This document shows, piece by piece, positions 1-9,336 of a DNA stretch of 64,000 nucleotides. The DNA is from Geothrix oryzisoli (GTDB lineage: Bacteria; Acidobacteriota; Holophagae; Holophagales; Holophagaceae): positions 448,019 to 512,018 of the forward strand of contig NZ_JAKZLB010000002.1 of NCBI RefSeq assembly GCF_022808865.1, read 5' to 3'. The translations under genes were made by a program, and so were the position numbers. The stretch's first letter is position 1; the number at the start of each line of letters is the position of its first letter. Below the pieces are notes generated by a model that ran no database searches, was not told the origin of the DNA, and saw only the letters and a program-made list of their open reading frames with translations.

Positions 1-771
1 CGGGAGGCGGCGGCGGCGAAGGGCCGGGCGGTGGGGCCCTTCGCCCTCCGGCTGGAGAAGCGGCTGCCGGTGGCCAGCGGCCTGGGGTCGAGCGCCAGTT
101 CCATCGTGGCCACCCTGGCGGCCCTCCAGGCCCTCTGCGGCGATCCCCTCTCCGTTCCTGAGTTGCTCGAACTGGCGGGGCGGGCCGAGGGCTCCACCAG
201 CGGCGGCATCCACCTGGACAATGTGGCGCCCTCCCTGCTGGGCGGTCTGCAGCTGACGGTGCCGGGCCGGGATGGGAAGCCCGCGGCGCGGCGCCTGCCC
301 TGGCCGGCGGACCTGCTGCTGGTGGTGGCGCATCCCGAGTACCAGCTGCCCACCGCGAGGAGCCGGGCCGCCCTGCCGGAGCGTCCGGCCTGGGCCGACA
401 CCGTGGCGTTTGCGGGCAACCTCGCGGGCTTCGTCCACGCCCTGCACACCGGCGACCGGGCCCTGCTGGCCCGCTGCCTGCGCGATCCCCTGGTGGAGGC
501 CCACCGCGCGCCCCTGGTGCCGGGCTTCCGCGCCGCCCAGGCCGGGGCCCTGGCCGCTGGCGCTCTGGGGTGCACGCTGTCGGGATCCGGTCCCTCGATC
601 TTCGCCGTGGCCGGCGACGAGGCGGATGCCGGCACCGTGGCCGCGGCCCTCCAGGGGGGCTTCGCCCAGGCGGGCCTGCCTAGCCGGGCCTGGGTCTGCA
701 CCTTGGATCTGGAAGGCGCCCGCCTCCTGTCGCCTGTGTCCCGCCCCCTCTTCCTCGAGGCCCAGCCATGA
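1..771 (+). CDS. thrB: Homoserine kinase, C-terminal part (5' end outside window)
   Basis: Phosphorylates L-homoserine to O-phosphohomoserine, the step before threonine synthase. The frame is open from base 1, so the N-terminus lies before the window; an internal ATG at 31 is unlikely to be the true start. The GHMP-kinase ATP loop is visible as PVASGLGSSASS near the start, and a C-terminal GHMP motif reads LSGSGPSIFAV. The stop overlaps the thrC start in an ATGA (768-771), so the two genes are translationally coupled, as expected for a thr operon. Confidence is limited only by the missing N-terminus. Confidence 0.93.
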   Translation, partial: REAAAAKGRAVGPFALRLEKRLPVASGLGSSASSIVATLAALQALCGDPLSVPELLELAGRAEGSTSGGIHLDNVAPSLLGGLQLTVPGRDGKPAARRLPWPADLLLVVAHPEYQLPTARSRAALPERPAWADTVAFAGNLAGFVHALHTGDRALLARCLRDPLVEAHRAPLVPGFRAAQAGALAAGALGCTLSGSGPSIFAVAGDEADAGTVAAALQGGFAQAGLPSRAWVCTLDLEGARLLSPVSRPLFLEAQP

Positions 772-2036
772 AGCTCGCCAGCACCCGGAACGCCGCCTGC
801 ACCGCCACCTTCCTGGAGGCTGCCCGCGTGGGCCTGGCCCCGGATGGCGGCCTCTTCGCGCCGGTCGAGATCCCGCGCTTCGCTGATGCCGCAGATCTCC
901 TGGGGCTCGACTTCCTCTCCCGCTCCTCGGAGATCCTGCACCGCTTCCTGGGGGATGAGCTGTCCCGGACGGCGGTGGAAGACCTGGCGCGCTCCGCCTT
1001 CACCTTCCCGGCGCCCCTGGTGCCGGTGCGGCCCGGGATCTCCGCCCTGGAGCTCTTCCACGGGCCCACCCTGGCCTTCAAGGACTTCGGCGCCCGCTTC
1101 CTGGCCCGGGTGCTGGCCCTCGATGCGGGAGAGCAGCCGCGCACGGTGCTGACCGCCACCTCCGGGGACACCGGCGCCGCCGTGGCGAGCGCCTTCCTCG
1201 GCCTGCAGGGCGTGCGCGTGGTCGTGCTCTACCCCGCGGGCCGCGTGTCACCCCTGCAGGAGCGCCAGTTCGCCACCTGCGGCGACAATGTGCTGGCCCT
1301 GGCGGTGGAGGGCGCCTTCGACGACTGCCAGCGGCTGGTGAAGGGGGCCTTCGAGGATCCCGACCTGGTCGGCGGCCTGGGGCTCACCTCCGCCAACAGC
1401 ATCAACATCGCGCGCCTCCTGGCGCAGCTGCTGTACTACTACGAGGCGGCGGCACAGGCCCGGCGTGCCGCCCCGCTGACGGTGGCCGTGCCCAGCGGCA
1501 ACTTCGGCAACCTCTACGCGGGCCTGCTGGCCCAGGCCACGGGCGCGCCCATCCACCGCTTCGTGGTGGCCACGAACGCCAACCGCGTGGTGCCGGACTA
1601 CCTCGACACGGGCGAGTACCGTCCCCGGCCCTCCGTGGCCACGCTCTCCAACGCCATGGACGTGGGCGCCCCCAGCAACTGGGAGCGCATCCACGCCCTG
1701 TTCCACGGGGACCACGACGCCATGGCCGCGGCCCTGCGCTGGGGTGTCCGCAGCGACGCGGAGACGCGGCAGACGGTCCTGGACCTCGATCGCGAAGGCT
1801 ACCTGGCGGATCCCCACGGCGCCGTGGCCTGCGGCGTGCTCCAGGCGCAACTGCGGGAGGGCGAAGAGGGCATCTTCCTCGCCACGGCCCACCCCGCCAA
1901 GTTCCGCGAGTCCCTGGAGCCGACCCTGGGCAGGGAGATTCCGCTGCCCCGGGTCCTCAGCGACCTGCTGGAGAAGCCGCTGCTGAGCGAGCCGCTCCCC
2001 GCCGACCAGGCCGCGCTGAAGCGGAGGCTGAGCTGA
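768..2036 (+). CDS. thrC: Threonine synthase
   Basis: PLP enzyme converting O-phosphohomoserine to threonine. The 422-residue length fits the bacterial ThrC family. The PLP-lysine motif is visible as HGPTLAFKDFGARF at about residue 103. Further family motifs are TATSGDTGAA, the phosphate-binding-type SGNFGNL at about residue 244, and TAHPAKF near the C-terminus. The gene starts on the ATG that overlaps the thrB stop. Nothing unusual was seen. Downstream, the next gene is convergent. Confidence 0.96.
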   Translation: MKLASTRNAACTATFLEAARVGLAPDGGLFAPVEIPRFADAADLLGLDFLSRSSEILHRFLGDELSRTAVEDLARSAFTFPAPLVPVRPGISALELFHGPTLAFKDFGARFLARVLALDAGEQPRTVLTATSGDTGAAVASAFLGLQGVRVVVLYPAGRVSPLQERQFATCGDNVLALAVEGAFDDCQRLVKGAFEDPDLVGGLGLTSANSINIARLLAQLLYYYEAAAQARRAAPLTVAVPSGNFGNLYAGLLAQATGAPIHRFVVATNANRVVPDYLDTGEYRPRPSVATLSNAMDVGAPSNWERIHALFHGDHDAMAAALRWGVRSDAETRQTVLDLDREGYLADPHGAVACGVLQAQLREGEEGIFLATAHPAKFRESLEPTLGREIPLPRVLSDLLEKPLLSEPLPADQAALKRRLS

Positions 2037-2066
2037 CCGCCGGGTCAGCGCCGGGTCAGCGCCGGA

Positions 2067-2504
2067 TCACTTGACCTGAAGGCTCTCGATGTATTTGGTC
2101 AGGTTGGTCACGCGCATGTGGACGACGGGTTCCTGGCTGCTGTTCAGGCTGCGGAAGACGGGCCTCCACTCCGGCATGTCCTCGGTGCCATGGCCCGTGG
2201 AGCCCGCCTCGCCCAGGATCACCCTGCCCACCTGGTCCCGGGGGAAGAGCCCCTGGCCGCGCCGGGCCAGGGTGGTCAGGTCCGGCACCGCATGCTTCAG
2301 GCTCTTGGCCGCAGGTCCGTCGCCCCGGCCCGTGGAGCCGTGGCAGGTGGCGCAATAGGCCTGGTACATCTCGGGTCCCGAGGCGGGTGAGGTGTAGCGT
2401 GCCGGGGCCATCTGGATCGCAGGGGGGTTGGCGGCCGGGCTTTGCGCCATGGCGGGCAAGACGAGTGCGGTGGCGAAGAGGATCGAGGCAATGCGGGAGG
2501 ACAT
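2067..2504 (-). CDS. Small secreted mono-heme c-type cytochrome
   Basis: Predicted periplasmic class I cytochrome c of 145 residues. The chosen ATG at 2504 has a GGAG Shine-Dalgarno and begins a clear Sec signal peptide (SSRIASILFATALVLPAMA). A longer open frame upstream has neither. A single heme site reads CATCH at about residue 55, followed by SGRGDGP-type loop sequence (STGRGDGP) and a possible distal methionine in EDMPEW. It probably shuttles electrons in the periplasm; partner and substrate cannot be inferred. It is convergent with thrC and preceded by a 240-base AT-rich region. Confidence 0.85.
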   Translation of the reverse strand: MSSRIASILFATALVLPAMAQSPAANPPAIQMAPARYTSPASGPEMYQAYCATCHGSTGRGDGPAAKSLKHAVPDLTTLARRGQGLFPRDQVGRVILGEAGSTGHGTEDMPEWRPVFRSLNSSQEPVVHMRVTNLTKYIESLQVK

Positions 2505-2621
2505 GGGCTTCTCCAGGGAAATGGGTGGAATGAATGGGTCCCGGCCCCCTTCGGGGCGAGCCAGGGCGCGGCTGCAGCCGCTTTGCAGCCCAGCCCAGGG
2601 ACGAAGATAGATCCCACCCGG

Positions 2622-2653
2622 GATCAAACAATACCTATGCATCTTGTTTGATC
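2622..2653. promoter_or_regulatory. Perfect 10-bp inverted repeat (possible operator)
   Basis: GATCAAACAA at 2622-2631 and its exact reverse complement at 2644-2653 are separated by 12 bases. They lie in the AT-rich gap about 120 bases upstream of the small cytochrome c gene. There is no U-run on either side, so a dimeric-regulator operator is more likely than a terminator. The regulator is unknown. The rest of the gap (2505-2746) shows only promoter-like AT-rich sequence. Confidence 0.4.
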
Positions 2654-2746
2654 TGGAATACCGCAAGATTCTTGATGGTGATTACAAAGTGTAAAGACTT
2701 TGGAACCATGGTGGATGTATCGGTGAGGTGGAGGCCCCGATTCCCT

Positions 2747-3403
2747 TCAGATGCCGTCCGCGATGAGGACGGCAGGTACGAACGGCAGATCCCTCGCCTC
2801 CGCGGGGACCTTCATGTCCCAGAGGGCCAGGCGGTCGGCATGGGGGGCCCACAGCTCGGGTCTGGCCTTCACGGCCTTGAGGGGCGGGTGGAACCACAGG
2901 GCCGCCGGGAGGTCGGCCAGTTCCTCGGGGGTGAGGTCCATGGCCTCGTCCAGCTCCCACAGGAAGCCGCAGCGGGCGGTTTCGCAGGCGGCCCAGAGCT
3001 GGAGGACCTCGCTGTGCTCGAAGCTGCTGAAGAGCACGCGGTCCAGGGCCTCGGCGGCCTCCACCGTGGCCAGGGCCTGCTGCCAGCCGGGCTCGCCCTT
3101 CAGCTCGACATTGATGAGCTTCGCCGGCAGCTCCAGCGCGTCCGCCAGACGCGGCAGGGGCTCGCCGTTCTTCAGGGCGGGCAGTTCGGCGGCCTTCATT
3201 TTGCGGAGGAGGCCCGAGCCGTTCGCGGTGCGGGCCAGATCCTCGTCGTGGAGGATGGTGCAGACGCCGTCGCGGGTGGGCTGCACGTCCAGCTCGAAGC
3301 CCGCCATGCCCGCCGCCAGGGCCGCGCGGAAGGCCTCCATGCTGTTCTCCAGGTGCGTCGCGGACAGGCCGCGGTGGCCGAGGACCAGAGACTGCTTGGA
3401 CAT
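2747..3403 (-). CDS. Glycerophosphodiester phosphodiesterase family protein
   Basis: GDPD-family TIM-barrel phosphodiesterase, 218 residues, likely cytoplasmic because no signal peptide is seen. The N-terminus carries the GDPD signature GHRGLSATHLENSMEAF, and the second conserved block is FELDVQPTRDG followed by LHDEDLARTANGSG. These contain the His, Glu and Asp residues that ligate the catalytic metal in the family. The predicted reaction is hydrolysis of deacylated phospholipid (glycerophosphodiester) to sn-glycerol 3-phosphate plus an alcohol. It starts 11 bases after the FAD oxidase stop, so it is probably the last gene of a pyrH-FAD oxidase-GDPD transcript. Confidence 0.88.
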   Translation of the reverse strand: MSKQSLVLGHRGLSATHLENSMEAFRAALAAGMAGFELDVQPTRDGVCTILHDEDLARTANGSGLLRKMKAAELPALKNGEPLPRLADALELPAKLINVELKGEPGWQQALATVEAAEALDRVLFSSFEHSEVLQLWAACETARCGFLWELDEAMDLTPEELADLPAALWFHPPLKAVKARPELWAPHADRLALWDMKVPAEARDLPFVPAVLIADGI

Positions 3404-3414
3404 GGGAACCCCCT

Positions 3415-4755
3415 TCAGAGTACTTTGCCTGGGTTGAAGATGCCCTGCGGATCCAGCGCCTGCTTGAGGGCCCGGAGCACCTGGATCTGGCCGGGGTCGG
3501 ACAGGGCCAGGAAGGCGTCGCGCTTGGACAGGCCGATGCCGTGCTCGCCGCTGAGCGTGCCGCCGAGGCCGAGGGAGAGGCGGAAGAGGTCCATGAGCTG
3601 CTGGTCGAGCTCGGCGGGATCGGCCTCGCCGGCCCTCAGCAGGTTCACGTGCAGGTTGCCGTCGCCCAGGTGGCCGTAGGTCACGCTCGGGATGGCCAGG
3701 CGCTCCAGGCCCGCGAAGAACTCCCGCAGGCGGCTGCGGGGCACCACGATGTCCTCGCTCACCTTCTTCGGGTGGCGCTCCTTCAGGAAAGAGCTGGTCA
3801 TGCGGCGCACGGCCCAGATGCCCGCCCGCTGGCGCGCATCCGAGGCGAGTTCCAGGTGCTCGGCCATGGGACCCAGCAGGTCCATGAGGCCTTCGAGGAA
3901 GGAGGCGGAGGCGCAGCCGCGGTCATCGAATTCCAGGATGGCCAGGGCCTCGCCGGGCAGGCGGCGGGCCTCGTCGGGGCCATGGGCGCGAAGCTCCGCC
4001 AGCACGGCGGGATCAAAGAACTCGAAGGCGCTGGGCAGGTAGCCCGCACCGACGAGGCGGCCCGGCAGGTCCAGCAGATCCTCCCAGCGCGTCGCCGGCA
4101 GCAGCAGGGTGGCGTGCTCCCGGGGCAGGGGCGTGAGCCGCAGCGTGGCGCCCACGATGAAGCCGAAGATGCCTTCGCTGCCGATGAAGAGCTGGCCCAG
4201 GGCAGGGCCCGCATTGGCCTTCACGCTATGGATGCCGAAGGTGTGCACCTCGCCGTCCTCCAGCAGCGCGTCCACCGACAGCACCCAGTGGCGGGTCATG
4301 CCGTACTTGCAGGCGTTGGGCCCGCCAGCGTTGGTGGCCAGGGTGCCGCCCAGAGCGCAGCTCTCCCACGAGTTCGGATCCGGCGGATAGAAGAGGCCCG
4401 CCGCCGCCGCCGTGGCCTTCACTTCGCGCAGGGGCGCGCTGGCGGGGGCGCTGAGGCAGAGGTCCTGGGGCGACAGCCGCAGCTCGCCGCGCCAGGCCGA
4501 GAAGTCCACCACCACGGACCGGTCGCCGGTGGGCACGCAACCCCCGGCCTTCCCCGTCCCCGCGCCCCGGGGCACCAGGCCGAAGCCCTCGGTCTTGGCG
4601 AGGCGCACCAGCTCCTTCAGGGCGGCGGGACCCTTGGGCAGGACCACGGCCAGGGGCAGGCTTCCCTGCACGTGGGATTCGTCGCGGCGAAAGGGCTCCA
4701 GCGCCTCCGGGTCCGTGAGGACCGCGGCATCAGGAAGATCCGGAAACCGGAGCAT
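3415..4755 (-). CDS. FAD-linked oxidase, GlcD / D-lactate dehydrogenase type
   Basis: 446-residue flavoprotein of the FAD-binding PCMH/GlcD family. The FAD-binding half contains PRGAGTGKAGGCVP (about residue 62) and GGTLATNAGGPNACKYGM. The C-terminal half ends with the family hallmark SGEHGIGLSKRDAF and IFNPGKV. Predicted to oxidise a 2-hydroxyacid such as D-lactate or glycolate and pass electrons to quinone or an electron-transfer partner. No Fe-S partner gene (glcF-like) lies beside it, so the acceptor is unclear. It is 13 bases downstream of pyrH and 11 bases upstream of GDPD. Confidence 0.88.
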   Translation of the reverse strand: MLRFPDLPDAAVLTDPEALEPFRRDESHVQGSLPLAVVLPKGPAALKELVRLAKTEGFGLVPRGAGTGKAGGCVPTGDRSVVVDFSAWRGELRLSPQDLCLSAPASAPLREVKATAAAAGLFYPPDPNSWESCALGGTLATNAGGPNACKYGMTRHWVLSVDALLEDGEVHTFGIHSVKANAGPALGQLFIGSEGIFGFIVGATLRLTPLPREHATLLLPATRWEDLLDLPGRLVGAGYLPSAFEFFDPAVLAELRAHGPDEARRLPGEALAILEFDDRGCASASFLEGLMDLLGPMAEHLELASDARQRAGIWAVRRMTSSFLKERHPKKVSEDIVVPRSRLREFFAGLERLAIPSVTYGHLGDGNLHVNLLRAGEADPAELDQQLMDLFRLSLGLGGTLSGEHGIGLSKRDAFLALSDPGQIQVLRALKQALDPQGIFNPGKVL

Positions 4756-4768
4756 GGGCCGGGGGCGT

Positions 4769-5560
<792 letters not shown>

Positions 5561-6211
5561 CTACTTGGCGGCGGCGACTTCGGCGGCGAAGTTCTCGCTG
5601 CGCTTCTCGAGGCCCTCGCCCATGACGTACTTGGTGAAGCGGCGGATGCTGAGCTTCTCGCCGATCTCCGCCGTCTTCTGGGACAGGTACTGCTGGATGG
5701 TGAGGTCGGGGTTCATGATGAAGGGCTGTTCGAGGAGGCAGACCTCCTTGAAGATGCTGTTCATCTTGCCTTCGACGATCTTCTCGACGATGTTCTGGGG
5801 CTTGCCGGTGGCCAGGGCCTGCTCCATGGCGATGCGCTTCTCGGTCTCCAGGAAGTCCTGGGTGACCTCGTCCTTGGTGACGAAGCGCGGCGCGGGATCG
5901 GCGGCCGCGATGTGCATCGCGATTTCCTTCACCAGGCGCTGGAAGGCCTCGTTGCGGGCCACGAAGTCGGTCTCGGAGTTCACTTCGACCAGCACGCCCA
6001 CGCGGCCGCCGGGGTGGATGTAGGCCTCCACGATGCCTTCGGCGGCGATGCGGTCGGCCTTCTTGGCGGAGGCGGCCATGCCCTTCTTGCGGAGCCACTC
6101 GATGGCCTGCTCCATGTCGCCGTTGTTCTCTTCCAGGGCCTTCTTGCAGTCCATCATGCCGAGGCCGGTCTTCTCGCGCAGCGTCTTCACGTCATTGGCG
6201 GTGAATGCCAT
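5561..6211 (-). CDS. tsf: Translation elongation factor Ts
   Basis: Guanine-nucleotide exchange factor for EF-Tu, 216 residues. This is the shorter bacterial form with a single full core domain. The N-terminal UBA-type segment contains the family signature [18 protein letters not shown]. The second signature is [15 protein letters not shown] at about residue 77. The start ATG has a strong AGGAG. It lies downstream of rpsB with an 88-base gap that contains a long hairpin. Confidence 0.97.
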   Translation of the reverse strand: MAFTANDVKTLREKTGLGMMDCKKALEENNGDMEQAIEWLRKKGMAASAKKADRIAAEGIVEAYIHPGGRVGVLVEVNSETDFVARNEAFQRLVKEIAMHIAAADPAPRFVTKDEVTQDFLETEKRIAMEQALATGKPQNIVEKIVEGKMNSIFKEVCLLEQPFIMNPDLTIQQYLSQKTAEIGEKLSIRRFTKYVMGEGLEKRSENFAAEVAAAK

Positions 6212-6245
6212 GGGTTATCTCCTGGATCGTGGGGGCTTCAGACCA

Positions 6246-6279
6246 TCAGCCATCAGCGGGCGGACCCTCTGATGGCTGA
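6246..6279 (-). promoter_or_regulatory. Hairpin in the rpsB-tsf intergenic leader
   Basis: TCAGCCATCAG (6246-6256) pairs perfectly with CTGATGGCTGA (6269-6279) across a 12-base loop. No U-run follows on the minus strand, so it is not an ordinary terminator. It may be an RNA structure affecting tsf translation or mRNA processing. That role is inference. Confidence 0.4.
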
Positions 6280-6299
6280 CGAAGGTAGTGGGGGAGGGT

Positions 6300-7052
6300 C
6301 TAGCCCTCGACTTCCATCTTTTCGGCCATCATCTTCTTCATGTCCTCGCTGTCGCCCTTGTCGCGGAAGGACTGGCGGCCCTCGAGGATGGAGTCGGCCA
6401 CGCGCTCGGAGAAGAGCAGAATGGAGCGGATCGCATCGTCATTGGCGGGGATCACGTAGTCGACCATGTCGGGATCGCAGTTGGTGTCGACGATGCCGAC
6501 GACCTTGATGCCGATCTTCTTGGCCTCGGTGACGGCGATGTCCTCGCGGTGCGGATCGATGACGAAGATGACGTCCGGCAGCGAACGCATGTCGCGGATG
6601 CCGTGGAAGCTGGCTTCCAGCTTCAGGCGGGTGCGGTTCAGGGTGAGGAGTTCCTTCTTGGAGAGCATGGCCGTGCGGGCGGGATCCGCCAGGGTGGCTT
6701 CGATCTCGCGGAACTTCTCGAGGCTCTTCTTGATGGTGGCGAAGTTGGTCAGCATGCCGCCCAGCCAGCGGTTGTTGACGTAGAAGGCGCCGCAGCGGGC
6801 GGCCTGCTCGGCGATCAGCTCCTGGGCCTGGGGCTTGGTGGCCACGAAGAGGAAGTTCTTCCCCTCGCCGGCGGCCTTGGTCAGGAAGTTGGCGGCCGTG
6901 TTCCAGAGGCGCAGGGTCTTCTGGAGGTCGATGATGTAGATGCTGTTGCGGGCCCCGAAGATGTACTTCTTCATCTTGGGGTTCCAACGCTTGGTCTGGT
7001 GTCCGAAGTGGGCACCGGCCTCGAGAAGTTCCTTCATCTGGATGGCAGCCAT
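6300..7052 (-). CDS. rpsB: 30S ribosomal protein S2
   Basis: Structural protein of the small ribosomal subunit. I chose the start MAAIQMKELLEAGAHFG because it has AGGGAGG eight bases upstream and matches the family N-terminus; an in-frame ATG six codons further upstream has no such site. Conserved motifs include HFGHQTKRWNPKM, YIFGARNSIYIIDLQKT and NNRWLGGMLTNF. The gene precedes tsf in the usual bacterial rpsB-tsf order. Confidence 0.97.
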   Translation of the reverse strand: MAAIQMKELLEAGAHFGHQTKRWNPKMKKYIFGARNSIYIIDLQKTLRLWNTAANFLTKAAGEGKNFLFVATKPQAQELIAEQAARCGAFYVNNRWLGGMLTNFATIKKSLEKFREIEATLADPARTAMLSKKELLTLNRTRLKLEASFHGIRDMRSLPDVIFVIDPHREDIAVTEAKKIGIKVVGIVDTNCDPDMVDYVIPANDDAIRSILLFSERVADSILEGRQSFRDKGDSEDMKKMMAEKMEVEG

Positions 7053-7166
7053 GCTGGCCTCCCTGGTCAAGCGGCGTGGGTGAAGGTGCCGCGGGTGGGA
7101 TGAAAGGCGTTGGGTTGAATCCCTTCGCCCGAATCGTCCGCCGAGGGTGAGGTTCGGTCGGACCGG

Positions 7167-7200
7167 AAAAACGGAAGGGGGATCCGAGGATCCCCCTTCC
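7167..7200 (-). terminator. Rho-independent terminator after rplM-rpsI
   Basis: A 13-bp GC-rich palindromic stem (7173-7185 with 7188-7200) is followed on the minus strand by a run of five U residues. It sits ten bases after the rpsI stop codon and ends the rplM-rpsI transcript. Confidence 0.85.
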
Positions 7201-7209
7201 AGAGACGAA

Positions 7210-7602
7210 CTAGCGCTTGCTGAACTGGAAGCGACGACGGGCGGCCTTGCGACCGGGCTTCTTGCGTTCCTTCATGCGGGGGTCGCGGGTCAGGAGACCG
7301 GCGCCGCGCAGCAGGGACTTCAGCTGCTCGTTGTAGCCGAGCAGGGCGCGGGAGATGCCCATGCGGATGGCCGAGGCCTGGCCGGCGGGGCCGCCGCCGG
7401 TGACGCTGATGATCATGTCGAACTTGCCGTCGAGGTCGGCCAGCACCAGGGGCTGGTGGACCATCATGCGGAGCACGGCGTTCGGGAAGTAGCTCTCGAG
7501 GCTGCGGCCGTTGACGCTGATCTTGCCAGTGCCGGGACGGAGGAAGGCGCGAGCGGCCGCGCTCTTGCGGCGACCGGTTCCGTAGTTCTGCGAAATGGCC
7601 AT
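7210..7602 (-). CDS. rpsI: 30S ribosomal protein S9
   Basis: 130-residue small-subunit protein. It shows the family features: the N-terminal [41 protein letters not shown] in the middle (in two parts, GGGPAGQA and [11 protein letters not shown]), and a basic tail [25 protein letters not shown] ending in the conserved KR. A GAGGAA Shine-Dalgarno precedes the start. It lies 13 bases after rplM, the standard S9/L13 operon. Confidence 0.97.
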   Translation of the reverse strand: MAISQNYGTGRRKSAAARAFLRPGTGKISVNGRSLESYFPNAVLRMMVHQPLVLADLDGKFDMIISVTGGGPAGQASAIRMGISRALLGYNEQLKSLLRGAGLLTRDPRMKERKKPGRKAARRRFQFSKR

Positions 7603-7615
7603 GGGTTCCTCGCCT

Positions 7616-8050
7616 CTACTTCTGGATGGTCAGGATCTGGGGCTGCTGGGCGGCCTGCTCGTGGTCGGGGCCGGCATAGACCTTGAGCTTGCGGTACATC
7701 GCCCGGCCGAGGGGGCCCTTGGGCAGCATGCCCTTGACCGCGCTCTCGATGATGCGCTCGGGGAAGGTGGTCTTCATCACCTCGGCGCGGACTTCCTTCA
7801 TGGAGCCGGGCTGGGTGGTGGTGCGGCGGTAGAACTTCTGCACGCCCTTCTTGCCGGTCAGCACCGCCTTCTCGGCGTTGATGACGATGACGTGGTCGCC
7901 GGTGTCGAGGAAGGGGGTCCAGGTCGGCTTGTTCTTGCCGGAGAGGACATCCGCCACCGCGGTGCTCAGGCGGCCCACGGGGATCCCGGTGGCATCCACC
8001 AGGAACCACTGGCGCTTCAGATCGTTGGCTTTCGGGAAGTACGTGCTCAT
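7616..8050 (-). CDS. rplM: 50S ribosomal protein L13
   Basis: Large-subunit protein of 144 residues. The start [15 protein letters not shown] was chosen over an upstream in-frame ATG because it matches the family N-terminus and has GGAG in front. Motifs: [31 protein letters not shown], and [19 protein letters not shown]. It is the first gene of rplM-rpsI. The 108 bases upstream presumably hold the promoter and leader, but no clear hexamers could be assigned. Confidence 0.96.
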   Translation of the reverse strand: MSTYFPKANDLKRQWFLVDATGIPVGRLSTAVADVLSGKNKPTWTPFLDTGDHVIVINAEKAVLTGKKGVQKFYRRTTTQPGSMKEVRAEVMKTTFPERIIESAVKGMLPKGPLGRAMYRKLKVYAGPDHEQAAQQPQILTIQK

Positions 8051-8158
8051 GGCCTGCTCCGGAATCGGGATCGGGCTGCGGGGACACCACCCTACGGGCG
8101 GCGAGTCCACAGAAGGGAAAGCTTATCGTTGAGGGGCCGGGGGGTCAAGCCGGGATTT

Positions 8159-9235
8159 CTAGGCACCCCCGCCCAGCTTCCACAATTCCTGCGCGATGCG
8201 CGACGCCCCCAGGCCATCGACGAGGGCCATGCCGTCGCGGACCTGCTCCTGGCGGTTGTCCTGGCCCTCGGGCCCGAGCCATTGGGCCAGGGCCCCGCTC
8301 ACGACGGTGAGGTCCGCCTCAGGGCCGACGCCCAGGTCGAAGCAGCCGTTGGCCATGGCCAGGTCCGCGAGAATGCTGTGCTGCCGCTCGTTCTGCCCCC
8401 AGACCGTGGCGGGGATGCCCATGCACAGGGCCTCGGCCAGGGTCACGCCGGCGGAGCACCAGATGGCGTCATGGTCCGGGATGCGGCGGGTGAGGCCGGG
8501 GAGGCTCTTCACCACGGTGCAGCCCGGGAAGGCCGTCCCCTGGAGGCCGTTCGGGGCCAGCAGGGTGCAGGCGCCGTGCCAGCGATCTTCGGCCACGAGG
8601 CGCGCGAGGGTGTCGAAGGCCTTCTGCGCCAGATTCGGACCATCGCTGCCACCGAAGGTGATGAGCAGCTTGTGGACCGCCAGCGGCTGGAGGGGCACCC
8701 GCTTGGGTCGCAGCTCCAGCGCCGCCTTGTCCACCACGATGAAGTTGGAGCCGCGCACCACGCGGCAGGCGCCGGAGGTCGTCTCGTAGGGGCGCACCTT
8801 GCGCCCGTCCACGACCTTCACGGGATGGTCCGGCCAGCGCACGCCCTCCAGGAAGGGCTGGAAGAGCAGGTCCGCGGTCTCGTGGGCGTCCGTGTCGTCC
8901 TCCATCACCGCCACCTTCAGGGGCCGCAGGGCCTGGAGGAAGTCGGCGCTGGTGTCCCACTGGTCCACGAGCACTGCCGCGGCGCGGGCCTTCAGTGGGG
9001 CCGGCAGCGGGGCGTGGATGGACTCGCCCAGGTAGGTGGCCTCGCAGGGCAGGGGCTGGTCCAGGAAGGGGTGCGTGCCGCCGCCCACGCGCCGGGCCCT
9101 GTCATCGCCCGACACGGCGATGCAGGCCTGGCCGCCCAGGGCACGCCAGGCTTCCTGGAGGGCGAGGGCGCGGGCCACATGGCCCAGCCCAAGGCGCAGA
9201 TCGGCGTGGACGCGGAGGATCAGCAGGGGGGACAT
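8159..9235 (-). CDS. PseG/SpsG-like nucleotide-sugar hydrolase or glycosyltransferase (GT-B fold)
   Basis: 358 residues, likely cytoplasmic. The N-terminal ILRVHADLRLGLGHVARALAL resembles the G-x-GH-x-xR motif of PseG/SpsG UDP-sugar hydrolases (surface nonulosonic acid synthesis). The C-terminal half has LLITFGGSDGPN and the donor-binding-like CSAGVTLAEALCMGIPATVW, with a following NERQH. These place it in the MurG/PseG superfamily. No other pse/neu/leg gene is nearby, so the exact sugar and even the reaction remain open. The gene stands alone between rplM and a divergent membrane protein. Confidence 0.65.
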   Translation of the reverse strand: MSPLLILRVHADLRLGLGHVARALALQEAWRALGGQACIAVSGDDRARRVGGGTHPFLDQPLPCEATYLGESIHAPLPAPLKARAAAVLVDQWDTSADFLQALRPLKVAVMEDDTDAHETADLLFQPFLEGVRWPDHPVKVVDGRKVRPYETTSGACRVVRGSNFIVVDKAALELRPKRVPLQPLAVHKLLITFGGSDGPNLAQKAFDTLARLVAEDRWHGACTLLAPNGLQGTAFPGCTVVKSLPGLTRRIPDHDAIWCSAGVTLAEALCMGIPATVWGQNERQHSILADLAMANGCFDLGVGPEADLTVVSGALAQWLGPEGQDNRQEQVRDGMALVDGLGASRIAQELWKLGGGA

Positions 9236-9336
9236 GATCCGGAGAGTCTAGCCCAGCCCGTCCACCAGCGGGAGGGTTGAACTTCCGGAAAGGGGCGCCT
9301 TCTGGGAAGCTGGGGCCACCCCCATTGGAGATCTCC

